A stretch of 64,000 nt of DNA from Pseudomonas sp. Irchel 3E13 (GTDB taxonomy: Bacteria > Pseudomonadota > Gammaproteobacteria > Pseudomonadales > Pseudomonadaceae), in assembly GCF_900187455.1 (NCBI RefSeq), contig NZ_FYDX01000026.1, forward strand, positions 1 through 64,000, given 5' to 3'. This document shows, in pieces, positions 27,164 through 36,222 of the stretch. The translations under genes and the position numbers were made by a program. The notes under the pieces were generated by a model, which was given only the letters and a program-made list of their open reading frames with translations, was not told where the DNA came from and searched no databases. The first letter of the stretch is position 1; each line of letters starts with the position of its first letter.

Positions 27164-28526
27164 GTCAGGAGTTGGGCGGTTCAAGGATGTCTTGCGCGGC
27201 TATTTCAAGGGTTCGCAATCGTTCGGCGGCGAGCCGCTGCCGGAGGTCAACAAGGCGCTGGTGGAAGATGCGCCGCGCATCGTCCGGCTGACCATCTGGG
27301 GCATCATCGCCTTCTTCCTGTTCCTGGTGCTGTGGGCCAACTTCGCCGTGCTGGACGAAGTCACCCGTGGTGACGGCAAGGCCATCCCGTCCTCGAAACT
27401 GCAAAAAATCCAGAACCTGGAAGGCGGTATCGTCGCGCAGATTTACGTCCATGAAGGCCAGGTGGTCGAGTCCGGGGCGCCGTTGCTGCGGCTGGACGAC
27501 ACCCGCTTCGTCTCCAACGTCGGCGAGACCGAGGCCGACCGCGTGGGCCTGTCCCTGCGGGTCGAGCGCCTGAGCGCCGAGGCCGAGGACCGGCCGCTGA
27601 ACATCGACGCCGAACTGCGCAAAGCCGCGCCGAGCCAGGCGTCCAGCGAAGAATCCCTGTACCAGAGCCGGCGCCAGCAATTGCAGGACGAAGTCGGCGG
27701 CCTGCAGGAGCAATTGGTGCAGCGTCAGCAGGAACTGCGCGAGTTCTCCTCCAAGCAGGCGCAGTACCGCAACAGCCTGCAACTGCTGCGCCAGGAGATC
27801 GGCATGTCCGAGCCGCTGGTGGCGCAGGGCGCGGTGTCTCCGGTGGAAGTGCTGCGGCTCAAGCGCGCCGAAGTGGAAAACCGTGGCCAGCTCGATGCGA
27901 CGTCCCTGGCGATCCCGCGGGCCGAGTCGGCGATCAAGGAAGTCGAGCGCAAGATCGACGAAACCCGTGGCAAGTTCCGCAGTGACGCGCTCACCCAGCT
28001 CAACGAGGCGCGCACCGACCTGAACAAAACCCAGGCCACCGGCAAGGCGCTGGAAGACCGGGTCAGCCGCACGCTGGTCACCTCGCCGGTGCGGGGCATC
28101 GTCAAGCAGGTGCTGGTCAACACCATCGGCGGCGTGATCCAGCCGGGCAGCGACCTGGTGGAGATCGTGCCGCTGGACGACACCTTGCTGGTGGAAGCAC
28201 GGATCCGTCCGCAGGACATCGCCTTCCTGCACCCGGGCCAGGAAGCCATGGTCAAGTTCACCGCCTATGACTTCACCATCTACGGCGGCCTGAAGGCCAA
28301 GCTGGAGCAGATCGGTGCCGACACCATCACCGATGAAGAGGGCAACACCTTCTACCTGATCAAGCTGCGCACCGACCGCAGCCACCTGGGCACGGACGAG
28401 AAGCCGCTGCTGATCATCCCAGGCATGGTGGCTTCGGTGGATATCATCACCGGCAAGAAGAGCGTGCTGAGTTACCTGCTCAAGCCGATTATCCGGGCGC
28501 GGGCGGAGGCTCTTCGGGAGCGGTGA
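27153..28526 (+). CDS. lapC: Membrane-fusion protein LapC (HlyD family)
   Basis: About 457 residues. One N-terminal membrane helix (IWGIIAFFLFLVLWANFAVLDEV), a biotinyl-lipoyl half (IQNLEGGIVAQIYVHEGQVV), a long periplasmic coiled coil rich in Gln/Glu/Arg, and the returning lipoyl and beta-barrel half (VTSPVRGIVKQVLVNTIGGVI). I chose GTG 27153, preceded by AGAAGGGG, which overlaps the lapB stop; TTG 27156 is equally possible. It bridges LapB and LapE. Confidence 0.93.
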   Translation: MLLKSGVGRFKDVLRGYFKGSQSFGGEPLPEVNKALVEDAPRIVRLTIWGIIAFFLFLVLWANFAVLDEVTRGDGKAIPSSKLQKIQNLEGGIVAQIYVHEGQVVESGAPLLRLDDTRFVSNVGETEADRVGLSLRVERLSAEAEDRPLNIDAELRKAAPSQASSEESLYQSRRQQLQDEVGGLQEQLVQRQQELREFSSKQAQYRNSLQLLRQEIGMSEPLVAQGAVSPVEVLRLKRAEVENRGQLDATSLAIPRAESAIKEVERKIDETRGKFRSDALTQLNEARTDLNKTQATGKALEDRVSRTLVTSPVRGIVKQVLVNTIGGVIQPGSDLVEIVPLDDTLLVEARIRPQDIAFLHPGQEAMVKFTAYDFTIYGGLKAKLEQIGADTITDEEGNTFYLIKLRTDRSHLGTDEKPLLIIPGMVASVDIITGKKSVLSYLLKPIIRARAEALRER

Positions 28527-28550
28527 TCAAGGTTTAACGTCCCGGCCATG

Positions 28551-28590
28551 AAAAAGCCCGCCGCCACATCACTGTGGCGGCGGGCTTTTT
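28551..28590. terminator. Bidirectional intrinsic terminator between lapC and xpt
   Basis: AAAAAGCCCGCCGCCACA pairs with TGTGGCGGCGGGCTTTTT around a short loop. The 13-base GC stem is flanked by A5 and T5, so it works for lapC on the plus strand and xpt on the minus strand. Confidence 0.95.
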
Positions 28591-28612
28591 ACATCCGGGC
28601 CGAGGGGCTCGG

Positions 28613-29182
28613 TCAGAGGAAGGTGACCTGGCCGCCTTCCAGTGATTTGACCCGGGCCAGCGATTCAACGCGGTAACCCTGGCTGTCCAGCTCGGCGCGG
28701 CCGCCCTGGAACGACTTCTCGATGACGATGCCCAGGCCGGCAACGGTCGCGCCCGCCTGCTTGATGATCGAGATCAGCGCCTGCGACGCCTTGCCGTTGG
28801 CCAGGAAGTCGTCGATGACCAGTACGCGGTCGCTGCTGTTGAGGTGACGCGGCGAGATGGCCACGGTGTTCTCGGTCTGCTTGGTGAAGGAATACACCGA
28901 GGCGGTCAGCAGGTTTTCAGTCAGGGTCAGGGACTGGTGCTTGCGCGCGAACAGCACCGGCACGCCGAGCTTCAGGCCGGTCATCACCGCCGGGGCGATG
29001 CCCGACGCTTCGATGGTGACGATCTTGGTCACGCCGGAGTCGGCGAACAGACGGGCGAACTCATCACCGATCAGTTGCATCAGCGCAGGGTCGATCTGAT
29101 GGTTGAGAAACGCATCGACTTTCAGTACCTGGTCGGAAAGCACGATGCCTTCTTCGCGAATCTTCTGGTGCAGTGCTTCCAC
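28613..29182 (-). CDS. xpt: Xanthine phosphoribosyltransferase
   Basis: 189 residues, GTG start at 29182 seven bases after GAGG. The PRPP-binding motif is RVLVIDDFLANGKAS, and VTIEASGIAPAVMTGLKLG and LFARKHQSLT match the Gram-positive-type Xpt family, which converts xanthine and PRPP to XMP for purine salvage. Length matches the family. Confidence 0.93.
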   Translation of the reverse strand: MEALHQKIREEGIVLSDQVLKVDAFLNHQIDPALMQLIGDEFARLFADSGVTKIVTIEASGIAPAVMTGLKLGVPVLFARKHQSLTLTENLLTASVYSFTKQTENTVAISPRHLNSSDRVLVIDDFLANGKASQALISIIKQAGATVAGLGIVIEKSFQGGRAELDSQGYRVESLARVKSLEGGQVTFL

Positions 29183-29248
29183 TGGTGTTTCCTCGGATGT
29201 AAGCAAAAGGCCCCGGCAATGAGCCAGGGCGATTAAAGGGGTGATTAT

Positions 29249-31258
29249 CTACCGTTTGAGCATGGCACGGATATCGGCCAATGCCGTATTGCCTCGCGCT
29301 GCCTTGACCTCGGTGGGTGCGTCGTCCAGGCCTTCCCAGGCCAGATCGTCGGCCGGCAGCTCATCCAGGAAGCGGCTCGGCGAACAATCGATGATCTCGC
29401 CGTACTGCTTGCGCTTGGCGGCGAAGGTGAAGGCCAGGGTCTGGCGAGCCCGGGTAATGCCGACATACGCCAGGCGGCGTTCTTCCTCGATGGTGTCGGC
29501 TTCGATGCTGGAGCGGTGCGGAAGAATCTCCTCCTCCATGCCCATGATGAACACGTAGGGAAATTCCAGGCCCTTGGACGCGTGCAACGTCATCATCTGC
29601 ACGCCCTCGGCGCCGTCCTCTTCTTCCTGCTGGCGCTCCAGCATGTCGCGTAGCACCAGCTTGCCGATGGCGTCCTCGATGGTCATGTCGCCGTCTTCGT
29701 CCTTCTCCAGCGTGCTTTTCAGCGCGTCGATCAGGAACCAGACGTTGCCCATGCGGAAGTCCGCGGCCTTGTCGCTGGAACTGTTGGTGCGAATCCAGTT
29801 TTCGTAATCGATGTCCATCACCATGCTGCGCAGCGCGGCGATCGGGTCTTCCAGCGCCACCTGCTCGCGGACCTTGTCCATCCAGGTCTTGAAGCGGTGC
29901 AGGCGGTCGGTGAAACGGGTGTCGAGGTGCTCGCGCAGGCCCAGCTCTTCGCTGGCGGCGTACATCGAAATCTTGCGCTCGGTGGCGTAGTTGCCGAGCT
30001 TTTCCAGGGTGGTCGAGCCGATTTCCCGGCGCGGCACGTTGATTACCCGAAGGTAGGCGTTGTCGTCGTCCGGGTTCACCAGCAGGCGGAAGTAGGCCAT
30101 CAGGTCCTTCACTTCCTGGCGGCCGAAGAAGCTGTTGCCGCCGGACAGGCGGTACGGCACCTGATGGTGCTGCAGCTTCAGCTCGATCAGCTTGGCCTGG
30201 TAGTTGCCGCGGTAGAGGATGGCGAAATCGCTGTACGGGCGGTCGGTGCGCAGGTGCAGGCTGAGGATTTCCATGGCCACCCGCTCGGCCTCGGCTTCCT
30301 CGTTCTTGCAGCGGATCACGCGGATCTCGTCACCGTGGCCCATCTCGCTCCACAACTGCTTCTCGAACGCGTGCGGGTTGTTGGCGATCAGCACGTTGGC
30401 GCAGCGCAGGATGCGGCTGGTGGAGCGGTAGTTCTGCTCCAGCATGACCACTTTGAGCGACGGGTAGTCGTCCTTGAGCAGCATCAGGTTTTCCGGCCGC
30501 GCGCCGCGCCAGGCGTAGATCGACTGGTCGTCGTCGCCCACCACGGTGAACTGGTTGCGCGTGCCGATCAGCATTTTCACCAGCAGGTACTGGCTGGCGT
30601 TGGTGTCCTGGTATTCGTCCACCAGCAGGTAACGCACGCGGTTCTGCCACTTTTCGAGGATGTCGGCGTGCTCTTCGAAGAGTTTCACCGGCAGCAGGAT
30701 CAGGTCGTCGAAGTCCACCGCGTTGAACGCCTTCAGTGTGCGCTGGTAGTGGGCGTAGACGATGGCGGCGGTCTGTTCCTTGGGGTTGCGGGCTTTTTCC
30801 AGGGCTTCGGGCGGCAGGATCAGGTCGTTTTTCCAGGCGCCGATCATGTTCTTGATCTCGTCGACGCCGTCGTCCCCGGAGTATTCCTTCTGCATGATGT
30901 CGGTCATCAGGGCTTTCACGTCGGTTTCGTCGAAGATCGAGAAACCGGGCTTGTAGCCCAGCCGCTGGTGTTCCTTGCGGATGATGTTCAGGCCGAGGTT
31001 GTGGAAGGTCGACACCGTCAGGCCGCGGCCCTCGCCCTTGCGCAGCAGGGTGCCGACCCGCTCTTTCATCTCCCGCGCGGCCTTGTTGGTGAAGGTCATG
31101 GCCACGATGTACTGGGCGCGAATCCCGCACTGCTGGATCAGGTAGGCGATCTTGCGGGTGATCACGCTGGTCTTGCCGGAGCCCGCGCCGGCAAGTACCA
31201 GAAGCGGGCCGCCGACGTAGTTCACGGCTTCTTGCTGCCGGGGATTGAGTCGGGACAT
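29249..31258 (-). CDS. rep: ATP-dependent DNA helicase Rep
   Basis: 669 residues, UvrD/Rep superfamily 1A. Visible motifs: Q motif LNPRQQEAV, Walker A AGAGSGKTSVI, motif Ia AMTFTNKAAREMKERV, Walker B LLVDEYQDTNASQY, motif III VGDDDQSIYAWRGA, motif IV LEQNYRST, motif V MTLHASKGLEFPYVF, motif VI YVGITRARQ. It unwinds 3'-5' and helps replication forks pass protein blocks. The N-terminus MSRLNPRQQE fits the family, so I trimmed 30 residues of the longer open frame. Confidence 0.95.
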   Translation of the reverse strand: MSRLNPRQQEAVNYVGGPLLVLAGAGSGKTSVITRKIAYLIQQCGIRAQYIVAMTFTNKAAREMKERVGTLLRKGEGRGLTVSTFHNLGLNIIRKEHQRLGYKPGFSIFDETDVKALMTDIMQKEYSGDDGVDEIKNMIGAWKNDLILPPEALEKARNPKEQTAAIVYAHYQRTLKAFNAVDFDDLILLPVKLFEEHADILEKWQNRVRYLLVDEYQDTNASQYLLVKMLIGTRNQFTVVGDDDQSIYAWRGARPENLMLLKDDYPSLKVVMLEQNYRSTSRILRCANVLIANNPHAFEKQLWSEMGHGDEIRVIRCKNEEAEAERVAMEILSLHLRTDRPYSDFAILYRGNYQAKLIELKLQHHQVPYRLSGGNSFFGRQEVKDLMAYFRLLVNPDDDNAYLRVINVPRREIGSTTLEKLGNYATERKISMYAASEELGLREHLDTRFTDRLHRFKTWMDKVREQVALEDPIAALRSMVMDIDYENWIRTNSSSDKAADFRMGNVWFLIDALKSTLEKDEDGDMTIEDAIGKLVLRDMLERQQEEEDGAEGVQMMTLHASKGLEFPYVFIMGMEEEILPHRSSIEADTIEEERRLAYVGITRARQTLAFTFAAKRKQYGEIIDCSPSRFLDELPADDLAWEGLDDAPTEVKAARGNTALADIRAMLKR

Positions 31259-31438
31259 GACGTAAACCGGGGGTGGTTGAAAAATAGCCGCGCAGTTTAA
31301 CAGGGGATCGTCGCCATGGCGCGACCGTCTGACAGTGTGACGCAGCACAATATCCAGATTTGCCGGCTTTGCTACTTTCCATCAGGATGCGTGCCCGGAT
31401 TGAACGGTTTTCCAGAAACGGCAACGCCGTGCTCCAAG

Positions 31439-31453
31439 TGAAAATCATTTACA
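31439..31453. promoter_or_regulatory. Possible Fur box upstream of the GGDEF/EAL gene
   Basis: TGAAAATCATTTACA matches the 7-1-7 Fur consensus TGATAATNATTATCA at 12 of 14 defined positions. It lies about 70 bases before the TTG start at 31525, where a promoter is expected. Confidence 0.45.
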
Positions 31454-31524
31454 TTAGTGCGTGGTGTCGTTTTCCTATCATTCAGCGTCAATGACTGCGT
31501 CCGCGTGCTAACTAAGGAGAGAGC

Positions 31525-33189
31525 TTGTCTACGCCTGCCGAACCGTTGCGTTTGCTGCTGCTGGCCGAAGAGCCCGAATGGGCCGTCGCCCTTGGTGAAT
31601 CGCTGTTGCCGTTGGCGGGCGCCGCGGTATTGCTGACGGCGCCGAGCTGGGAGTCGGTGGACAGCCTGTTCGCCCGCGACCGCAACGCCGTCGTCCTGGC
31701 CACGCCGGGTCGCCAGCCGGCGCCGGGCCGCTGCGACCTGCCGATGGTGCTGCTGCTGGACGCCGAACCGGCCAGTGCGCCGCCCGGCGTCAGCGACTGG
31801 CTGGTGCGCGGACAATTGGGCAGCGACACCGTGCGCCGCTGCCTGCGCCATGTGCGCGAGCGCGGTGTGCTGGAAAACACCCTGCAACGCCTCGCCGAGC
31901 AAGACCCACTGACCGGCATCGCCAACCGCCAGGGCTTCCAGACCCTGCTGGCGGCACGCCTGGCCGAGAACGAAGGCCGTGGCGTTGCCCTTGGCCACCT
32001 CGACCTCGACAACTTCCGCCATGCCAACGACGCCCTCGGCCACCAGGGCGGCGACCGCCTGATCCTGCAGGTGGTGGGCCGGCTCAAGAGCCAACTGGAA
32101 GCCGGTGACCGCCTTGCCCGCCTGGGCAGCGATGAATTCGCCCTGCTGATCGACACCCGCCGCGAGCCGCAACGCGCCGAGTGGATGGCCGAACGCATCG
32201 TCGAAGCCCTCGCCGAACCCTACTGGATCGACGGTGAAAGCCTGCTGGTCGGCTGCAGCCTGGGCGTCGCCCACGCCCGCGCGCTGGCCGGTGCCGACCC
32301 GCTGATGTGGCACGCGCACATCGCCATGCAGCAGGCCAAGAGCACCCACGGCTGCACCTTCCACATCTTCGACGAACGCATCAACCAGAACGCCCGCAGC
32401 ATGGCCGACCTGGAAAGCGAGCTGCGCCGCGCCCTGCGCCGCGACGAACTGGAACTGCACTACCAACCGCGCCTTGACCTGAGCGAAGGCCGCATCGTCG
32501 GCCTCGAAGCCCTGGTTCGCTGGCGCCATGCCGAGCGCGGCCTGCTGCCGCCGAGCGAGTTCGTCCCGCTGGCCGAGCAGAGCGGGCTGATCGTGCCGCT
32601 GGGTTACTGGGTGATCTCCCGTGCGTTGCGCGATGTCCAGGTTTTGCGCGAGCGCGGGCTGGCGCCGCTGCACATGGCGGTGAACCTGTCGTTCCGCCAG
32701 TTCCAGGACAGCCAGTTGCTGGCGACCCTGAGCCGCTTGATCGTGCAGCACGGCGTCGATGCGCGCTGGCTGGAATTCGAACTGACCGAAACCGCGGTCA
32801 TGCGCCGCAATGACCTGGTCAAACAGACCATGGACGCCCTCGGGCGGCTGGGCGTGCGTTTCTCGCTGGACGACTTCGGCACCGGCTTCTCGTCGTTCGT
32901 GCACCTCAACAGCCTGCCGATTGCCCTGCTCAAGGTCGATCGCAGCTTTGTCGCCGGCATGGAACAACGTGAAGAAAACCGCAAGCTGGTCCACGCCATG
33001 ATCAACCTGGCGCACAACCTTCACCTCGAAGTGGTGGCCGAGGGTGTGGAAACCGTCGAGCAATTGGAGCTGTTGCGCAGTTTCGGCTGCGATCAGGTGC
33101 AGGGTTACCTGATCAGCAAGCCGCTGGCGATCGAGCCGCTGGTGGAGTTTTTGCTGGCGAATGCGGCGCAGCGGCCGGTGGCGTTGTAA
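31525..33189 (+). CDS. c-di-GMP signalling protein: receiver-like region, GGDEF (degenerate) and EAL (intact)
   Basis: 554 residues from a TTG start behind a strong AAGGAGAG site. Residues 1-110 look like a degraded response-regulator fold without a clear phosphoacceptor aspartate. The GGDEF domain (about 120-275) has the active-site loop GSDEF instead of GGDEF, but keeps DPLTGIANRQGF and HLDLDNFRHAND. The EAL domain (about 290-545) keeps EALVRWRH, NLSFRQF, ELTETAVM, DDFGTGFSS, KVDRSF and EGVET, so phosphodiesterase activity is likely. I cannot match it to a named protein. A possible Fur box upstream suggests iron control. Confidence 0.88.
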   Translation: MSTPAEPLRLLLLAEEPEWAVALGESLLPLAGAAVLLTAPSWESVDSLFARDRNAVVLATPGRQPAPGRCDLPMVLLLDAEPASAPPGVSDWLVRGQLGSDTVRRCLRHVRERGVLENTLQRLAEQDPLTGIANRQGFQTLLAARLAENEGRGVALGHLDLDNFRHANDALGHQGGDRLILQVVGRLKSQLEAGDRLARLGSDEFALLIDTRREPQRAEWMAERIVEALAEPYWIDGESLLVGCSLGVAHARALAGADPLMWHAHIAMQQAKSTHGCTFHIFDERINQNARSMADLESELRRALRRDELELHYQPRLDLSEGRIVGLEALVRWRHAERGLLPPSEFVPLAEQSGLIVPLGYWVISRALRDVQVLRERGLAPLHMAVNLSFRQFQDSQLLATLSRLIVQHGVDARWLEFELTETAVMRRNDLVKQTMDALGRLGVRFSLDDFGTGFSSFVHLNSLPIALLKVDRSFVAGMEQREENRKLVHAMINLAHNLHLEVVAEGVETVEQLELLRSFGCDQVQGYLISKPLAIEPLVEFLLANAAQRPVAL

Positions 33190-33239
33190 TCAACGCGGAG
33201 GCCAAAAGGCGCCAGTCAGCAGACCTGAGAATGGCGATC

Positions 33240-33580
33240 AGGCGCTAGCCGACAGTTTTTCAGCGCTCTCAAGATCGAGCGCCGCCCGGGCGGCGCATCG
33301 CGAGCAAGCTCGCTCCTACAGACAGAGGTTTGCAACGTGCCTATGTCTGTCAGGCCATGGTTGGCAGCCTTGTTTGTACGACGCGGTATCGAGTCGACCT
33401 CAACAGCTTCCCCGCGACTCATCGCCAAACGCCAAGGGCGGACAACACCTCTCTGGCAGGCCATGGCACGTTGCAACAAATGTAGGAGCGAGCTTGTCGG
33501 GGCGCCGAACCGTCGCGATGCGCCGCGCGGGCGGCGCTCGATCTTGATAGCGCTGAAGAACTATCGGCTAGCACCTGGTG
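33240..33580. repeat. Large composite inverted REP-type element
   Basis: The 425-base gap between the EAL gene and the transporter holds no gene. Arm 33240-33322 contains GATCGAGCGCCGCC and the REP core GCGAGCAAGCTCGCTCCTAC. Its reverse complement recurs at 33481-33578, interrupted by about 15 extra bases near 33496-33512. Inside the roughly 155-base spacer, TTGCAACGTGCC is itself inverted against GGCACGTTGCAA. The whole could fold into a cruciform or long RNA hairpin. REP doublets of this core are common in Pseudomonas and are mobilised by RAYT transposases. Confidence 0.8.
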
Positions 33581-33614
33581 AACCTGCGAGGATGTAGGTA
33601 CCCCAGCAGCGATA

Positions 33615-34997
33615 TCAAGGCCGAACAGGCATTCCCACACCCGCCCCGCCCATCATCCGCTTCATCCGCCATTCAAACGCCCACGTCAGGCAAATCGCCG
33701 CGCACGCCAGTCCCAGCGCCAGTCCCCACCACACCCCGACCGCGCCCATGCCCAACGGGAACGCCATGATCCACGCCGCTGGCGCACCAATCAGCCAGTA
33801 GCAGCACAGGCCGACCAGGAAGGTGGTCTTGGCGTCCTTGAGGCCGCGGATCGAGCCCATGGCGATGGTCTGGATGCCGTCGAACAGCTCGAACCACGCC
33901 GCCACCATCAACAGGCTCACCGCAAGCTGAATCACGCCGGTGAAGGCCGGGTTGTCGCGGTCGAGGAACAGGTTCACCAGCGGCTCCGGCACCAGCCAGA
34001 ACAACACCGAGAAGCCCAGCATCAGCGCCGCGCCAAAACCGATGCCGATCCGCCCGGCATGCCGCGCCGCCAGCAGGCGATCAGCGCCGTAATGCAGGCC
34101 GACGCGCATGGTCACCGCATACGACAACCCCGCCGGCACCATGAACGCGGTCGAGACGATCTGCAGGGCAATCTGGTGCGCCGCCAGTTCGGTGCTGCCC
34201 ATGGTGCCCATGCACAGCGCCGCGAAGGCGAACAGCCCGACCTCCACGGTGTAGGTGCCGCCAATCGGCAGGCCCAGCCGCCACAACTCGCGCAGGGCCG
34301 GCAGCGACGGCCGCGAAAGCTGCTTGCGAATCGGGTAGGGCGCGTAGGCCGGGTGCTTGCGGATATACAGCGCCAGGGCCACCGCCATGCAATTGGCGAC
34401 GATCGCGGTGACCAGGCCGATGCCCATCAGGCCAAGTCTGGGCAAACCGAACATGCCTTCGATCAGCGCATAGTTGAGCAGGAAATTGAGCACCGTCCCC
34501 ACCACGCTGATGACCATCACCGGCGACGAGCGCCCCAGCGCGCTGGTGAAACCGCGCAGCGCCATGAACGTCAGGTAGCCGGGCAGGGCGAACGGCAGCA
34601 ACAGCAGGAACTGGCTGGCGTTTTCGACGTTGCCGGGCGTCTGCCCCAGCAGCAGGAGCACCGGCGACAGGTTCCACAGCACCAGCGCCGCCACCACCGC
34701 CATCACCCAGCCCAGCCACAGCCCGGCCTGGGTCAGGCGGGTGGCGCCGTCGGTGTCGCCGGCGCCGTGGCGGATCGCGACCAGGGTGCCCACCGCGGCA
34801 ATCACGCCGAGGCAGAAAATCGACACGAACGAATAGCTCGCCGCGCCCAGCCCGCCGCCGGCCAGGGCTTCGGGGCTGATCCTGGCCATCATGAAGGTGT
34901 CGGTGAGCAGCATCAGCATGTGCGCCAACTGCGAGGCAATCAGCGGCCCCGCGAGCCGCAGAAGTGCCTTGAGTTCATGAGTCGACGCGGCCTGCAT
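33615..34997 (-). CDS. MATE-family multidrug/Na+ antiporter, NorM-like
   Basis: 460 residues with twelve hydrophobic helices in two six-helix halves, starting LLRLAGPLIASQLAHMLMLLTDTFMMARIS, a typical MATE first helix and P-x-x-x-x-x-x-x-x motif region. It exports cationic drugs against Na+ or H+. ATG 34997 has AAGGACA upstream; the longer frame to 35087 lacks such support. Divergent from a LysR gene 131 bases away. Confidence 0.9.
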   Translation of the reverse strand: MQAASTHELKALLRLAGPLIASQLAHMLMLLTDTFMMARISPEALAGGGLGAASYSFVSIFCLGVIAAVGTLVAIRHGAGDTDGATRLTQAGLWLGWVMAVVAALVLWNLSPVLLLLGQTPGNVENASQFLLLLPFALPGYLTFMALRGFTSALGRSSPVMVISVVGTVLNFLLNYALIEGMFGLPRLGLMGIGLVTAIVANCMAVALALYIRKHPAYAPYPIRKQLSRPSLPALRELWRLGLPIGGTYTVEVGLFAFAALCMGTMGSTELAAHQIALQIVSTAFMVPAGLSYAVTMRVGLHYGADRLLAARHAGRIGIGFGAALMLGFSVLFWLVPEPLVNLFLDRDNPAFTGVIQLAVSLLMVAAWFELFDGIQTIAMGSIRGLKDAKTTFLVGLCCYWLIGAPAAWIMAFPLGMGAVGVWWGLALGLACAAICLTWAFEWRMKRMMGGAGVGMPVRP

Positions 34998-35128
34998 GAT
35001 CGGTGTCCTTGCCTGAAGAAGAGAGAAGCCAGCAATTTTCGGCCTTTGCAGCGCGGCGCACAAAAGGATAAAAACGATCACTGGCATGATTAAAACTCAT
35101 GCGAAGATGCGCGCCAGGAGGTTCGCCC

Positions 35129-36073
35129 ATGTCCCAACGTCTTCCCCCGCTGTACGCGCTGCGCGCCTTCGAGGCGGCGGCGCGGCACAGCTCGTTCACC
35201 CGCGCGGCGGATGAGTTGAACGTCACCCAGAGCGCGGTGAGCCGGCATATCCGCACGCTTGAAGAACACTTCGCCTGTCGCCTGTTCGTCCGCAACGGTC
35301 GCAGCCTGCAACTCAGCGAAGCGGCGCGGCTGTTGCTGCCAGGCGTGCGCGAAGGCTTCGCCGCGCTGGAGCGCGCCTGCAGCACCCTGCGCAGCGAAGA
35401 CGGCGTATTGCGCATGAAGGCGCCCTCGACCCTGACCATGCGCTGGCTGCTGGCGCGGCTGAGCCGCTTCCGCCATCTGCAACCCGGCAACGAGGTGCAA
35501 CTGACCAGCGCCTGGATGGATGTCGACCATGTGGACTTCAACCAGGAGCCGTTCGACTGCGCGGTGCTGCTGGGCGACGGGCACTTTCCGCCGGACTGGG
35601 AAGTCAGCCGGCTGTTCGCCGAACTGCTGGTGCCGGTGGGTGCGCCCGAGTTGCTGAAAGAGGGCCCGTGGACCGTGGAGCGCCTGGCCGCCTGCGAGCT
35701 GCTGCACCCGACCCCGGACAAGCGCGACTGGCGCACCTGGCTGGCGCGCATGGGCCTGACCGAGCAGATTTCGCTCAAGGGCGGCCAGGTGTTCGACACC
35801 CTGGAGCTGGGCATGATCGCCGCGGCGCGGGGCTACGGCGTGTCGATGGGCGATCTGCTGATGGTCGCCGAGGACGTCGCCCAGGGCCGGCTCAGCCTGC
35901 CGTGGCCGTCGGCGGTGGCCAGCGGCCTGGATTACTTTCTGGTCTGGCCGCGCACCCGCCCCGGCGGCGAGCGCCTGCGCCGCCTGAGTGATTTCCTGCA
36001 GGGCGAAGCCCGGGCCATGCAGTTGCCAGAAGTGGAAATGCTGCAGGCAAATGAGCTCAACGGCAGCGAATGA
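35129..36073 (+). CDS. LysR-family regulator, GcvA-like
   Basis: 314 residues after a textbook AGGAGG site. The HTH is FEAAARHSSFTRAADELNVTQSAVSRHIRTLEE, and the effector domain has the GcvA/AmpR-type features (MRWLLARLSRF, FDCAVLLGDG). Divergent from the MATE gene, which may be its target; this is inferred only from position. Confidence 0.88.
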   Translation: MSQRLPPLYALRAFEAAARHSSFTRAADELNVTQSAVSRHIRTLEEHFACRLFVRNGRSLQLSEAARLLLPGVREGFAALERACSTLRSEDGVLRMKAPSTLTMRWLLARLSRFRHLQPGNEVQLTSAWMDVDHVDFNQEPFDCAVLLGDGHFPPDWEVSRLFAELLVPVGAPELLKEGPWTVERLAACELLHPTPDKRDWRTWLARMGLTEQISLKGGQVFDTLELGMIAAARGYGVSMGDLLMVAEDVAQGRLSLPWPSAVASGLDYFLVWPRTRPGGERLRRLSDFLQGEARAMQLPEVEMLQANELNGSE

Positions 36074-36103
36074 TCGTTTGCGCTGAATATCCGGGCGGGG
36101 CAC

Positions 36104-36130
36104 TCAAGTAATCCGCTAAAAAGCCGAATC
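36104..36130 (+). promoter_or_regulatory. Possible sigma-28 (FliA) promoter for the chemoreceptor gene
   Basis: TCAAG (36104-36108), a 14-base spacer and GCCGAATC (36123-36130) match the flagellar sigma-28 pattern TAAAG/TCAAG-N14-16-GCCGATAA. Many Pseudomonas chemoreceptors use FliA. Confidence 0.4.
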
Positions 36131-36169
36131 TAAAGGGCGAGGGCCTCAGGAGAAAGGCCCGGTCTTTTT
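36118..36169 (+). terminator. Terminator-like hairpin between the LysR and chemoreceptor genes
   Basis: GGGCCT (36141-36146) pairs with AGGCCC (36155-36160), followed by CTTTTT; AAAAAGCCG upstream can extend the stem with CGGTCTTTTT. It most likely ends the LysR transcript. It also overlaps or follows the possible sigma-28 promoter, so both cannot act in the simplest way. Confidence 0.6.
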
Positions 36170-36222
36170 ATGCCGACGGTGCAGCGATCACGATGATCCC
36201 TGCCGGATTGCCAGGAGTTTTC

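Noticed and set aside
31372..33063. Minus-strand open frame of 563 codons over the GGDEF/EAL gene
   Set aside because: Antisense of conserved GGDEF and EAL motifs; no ribosome site.
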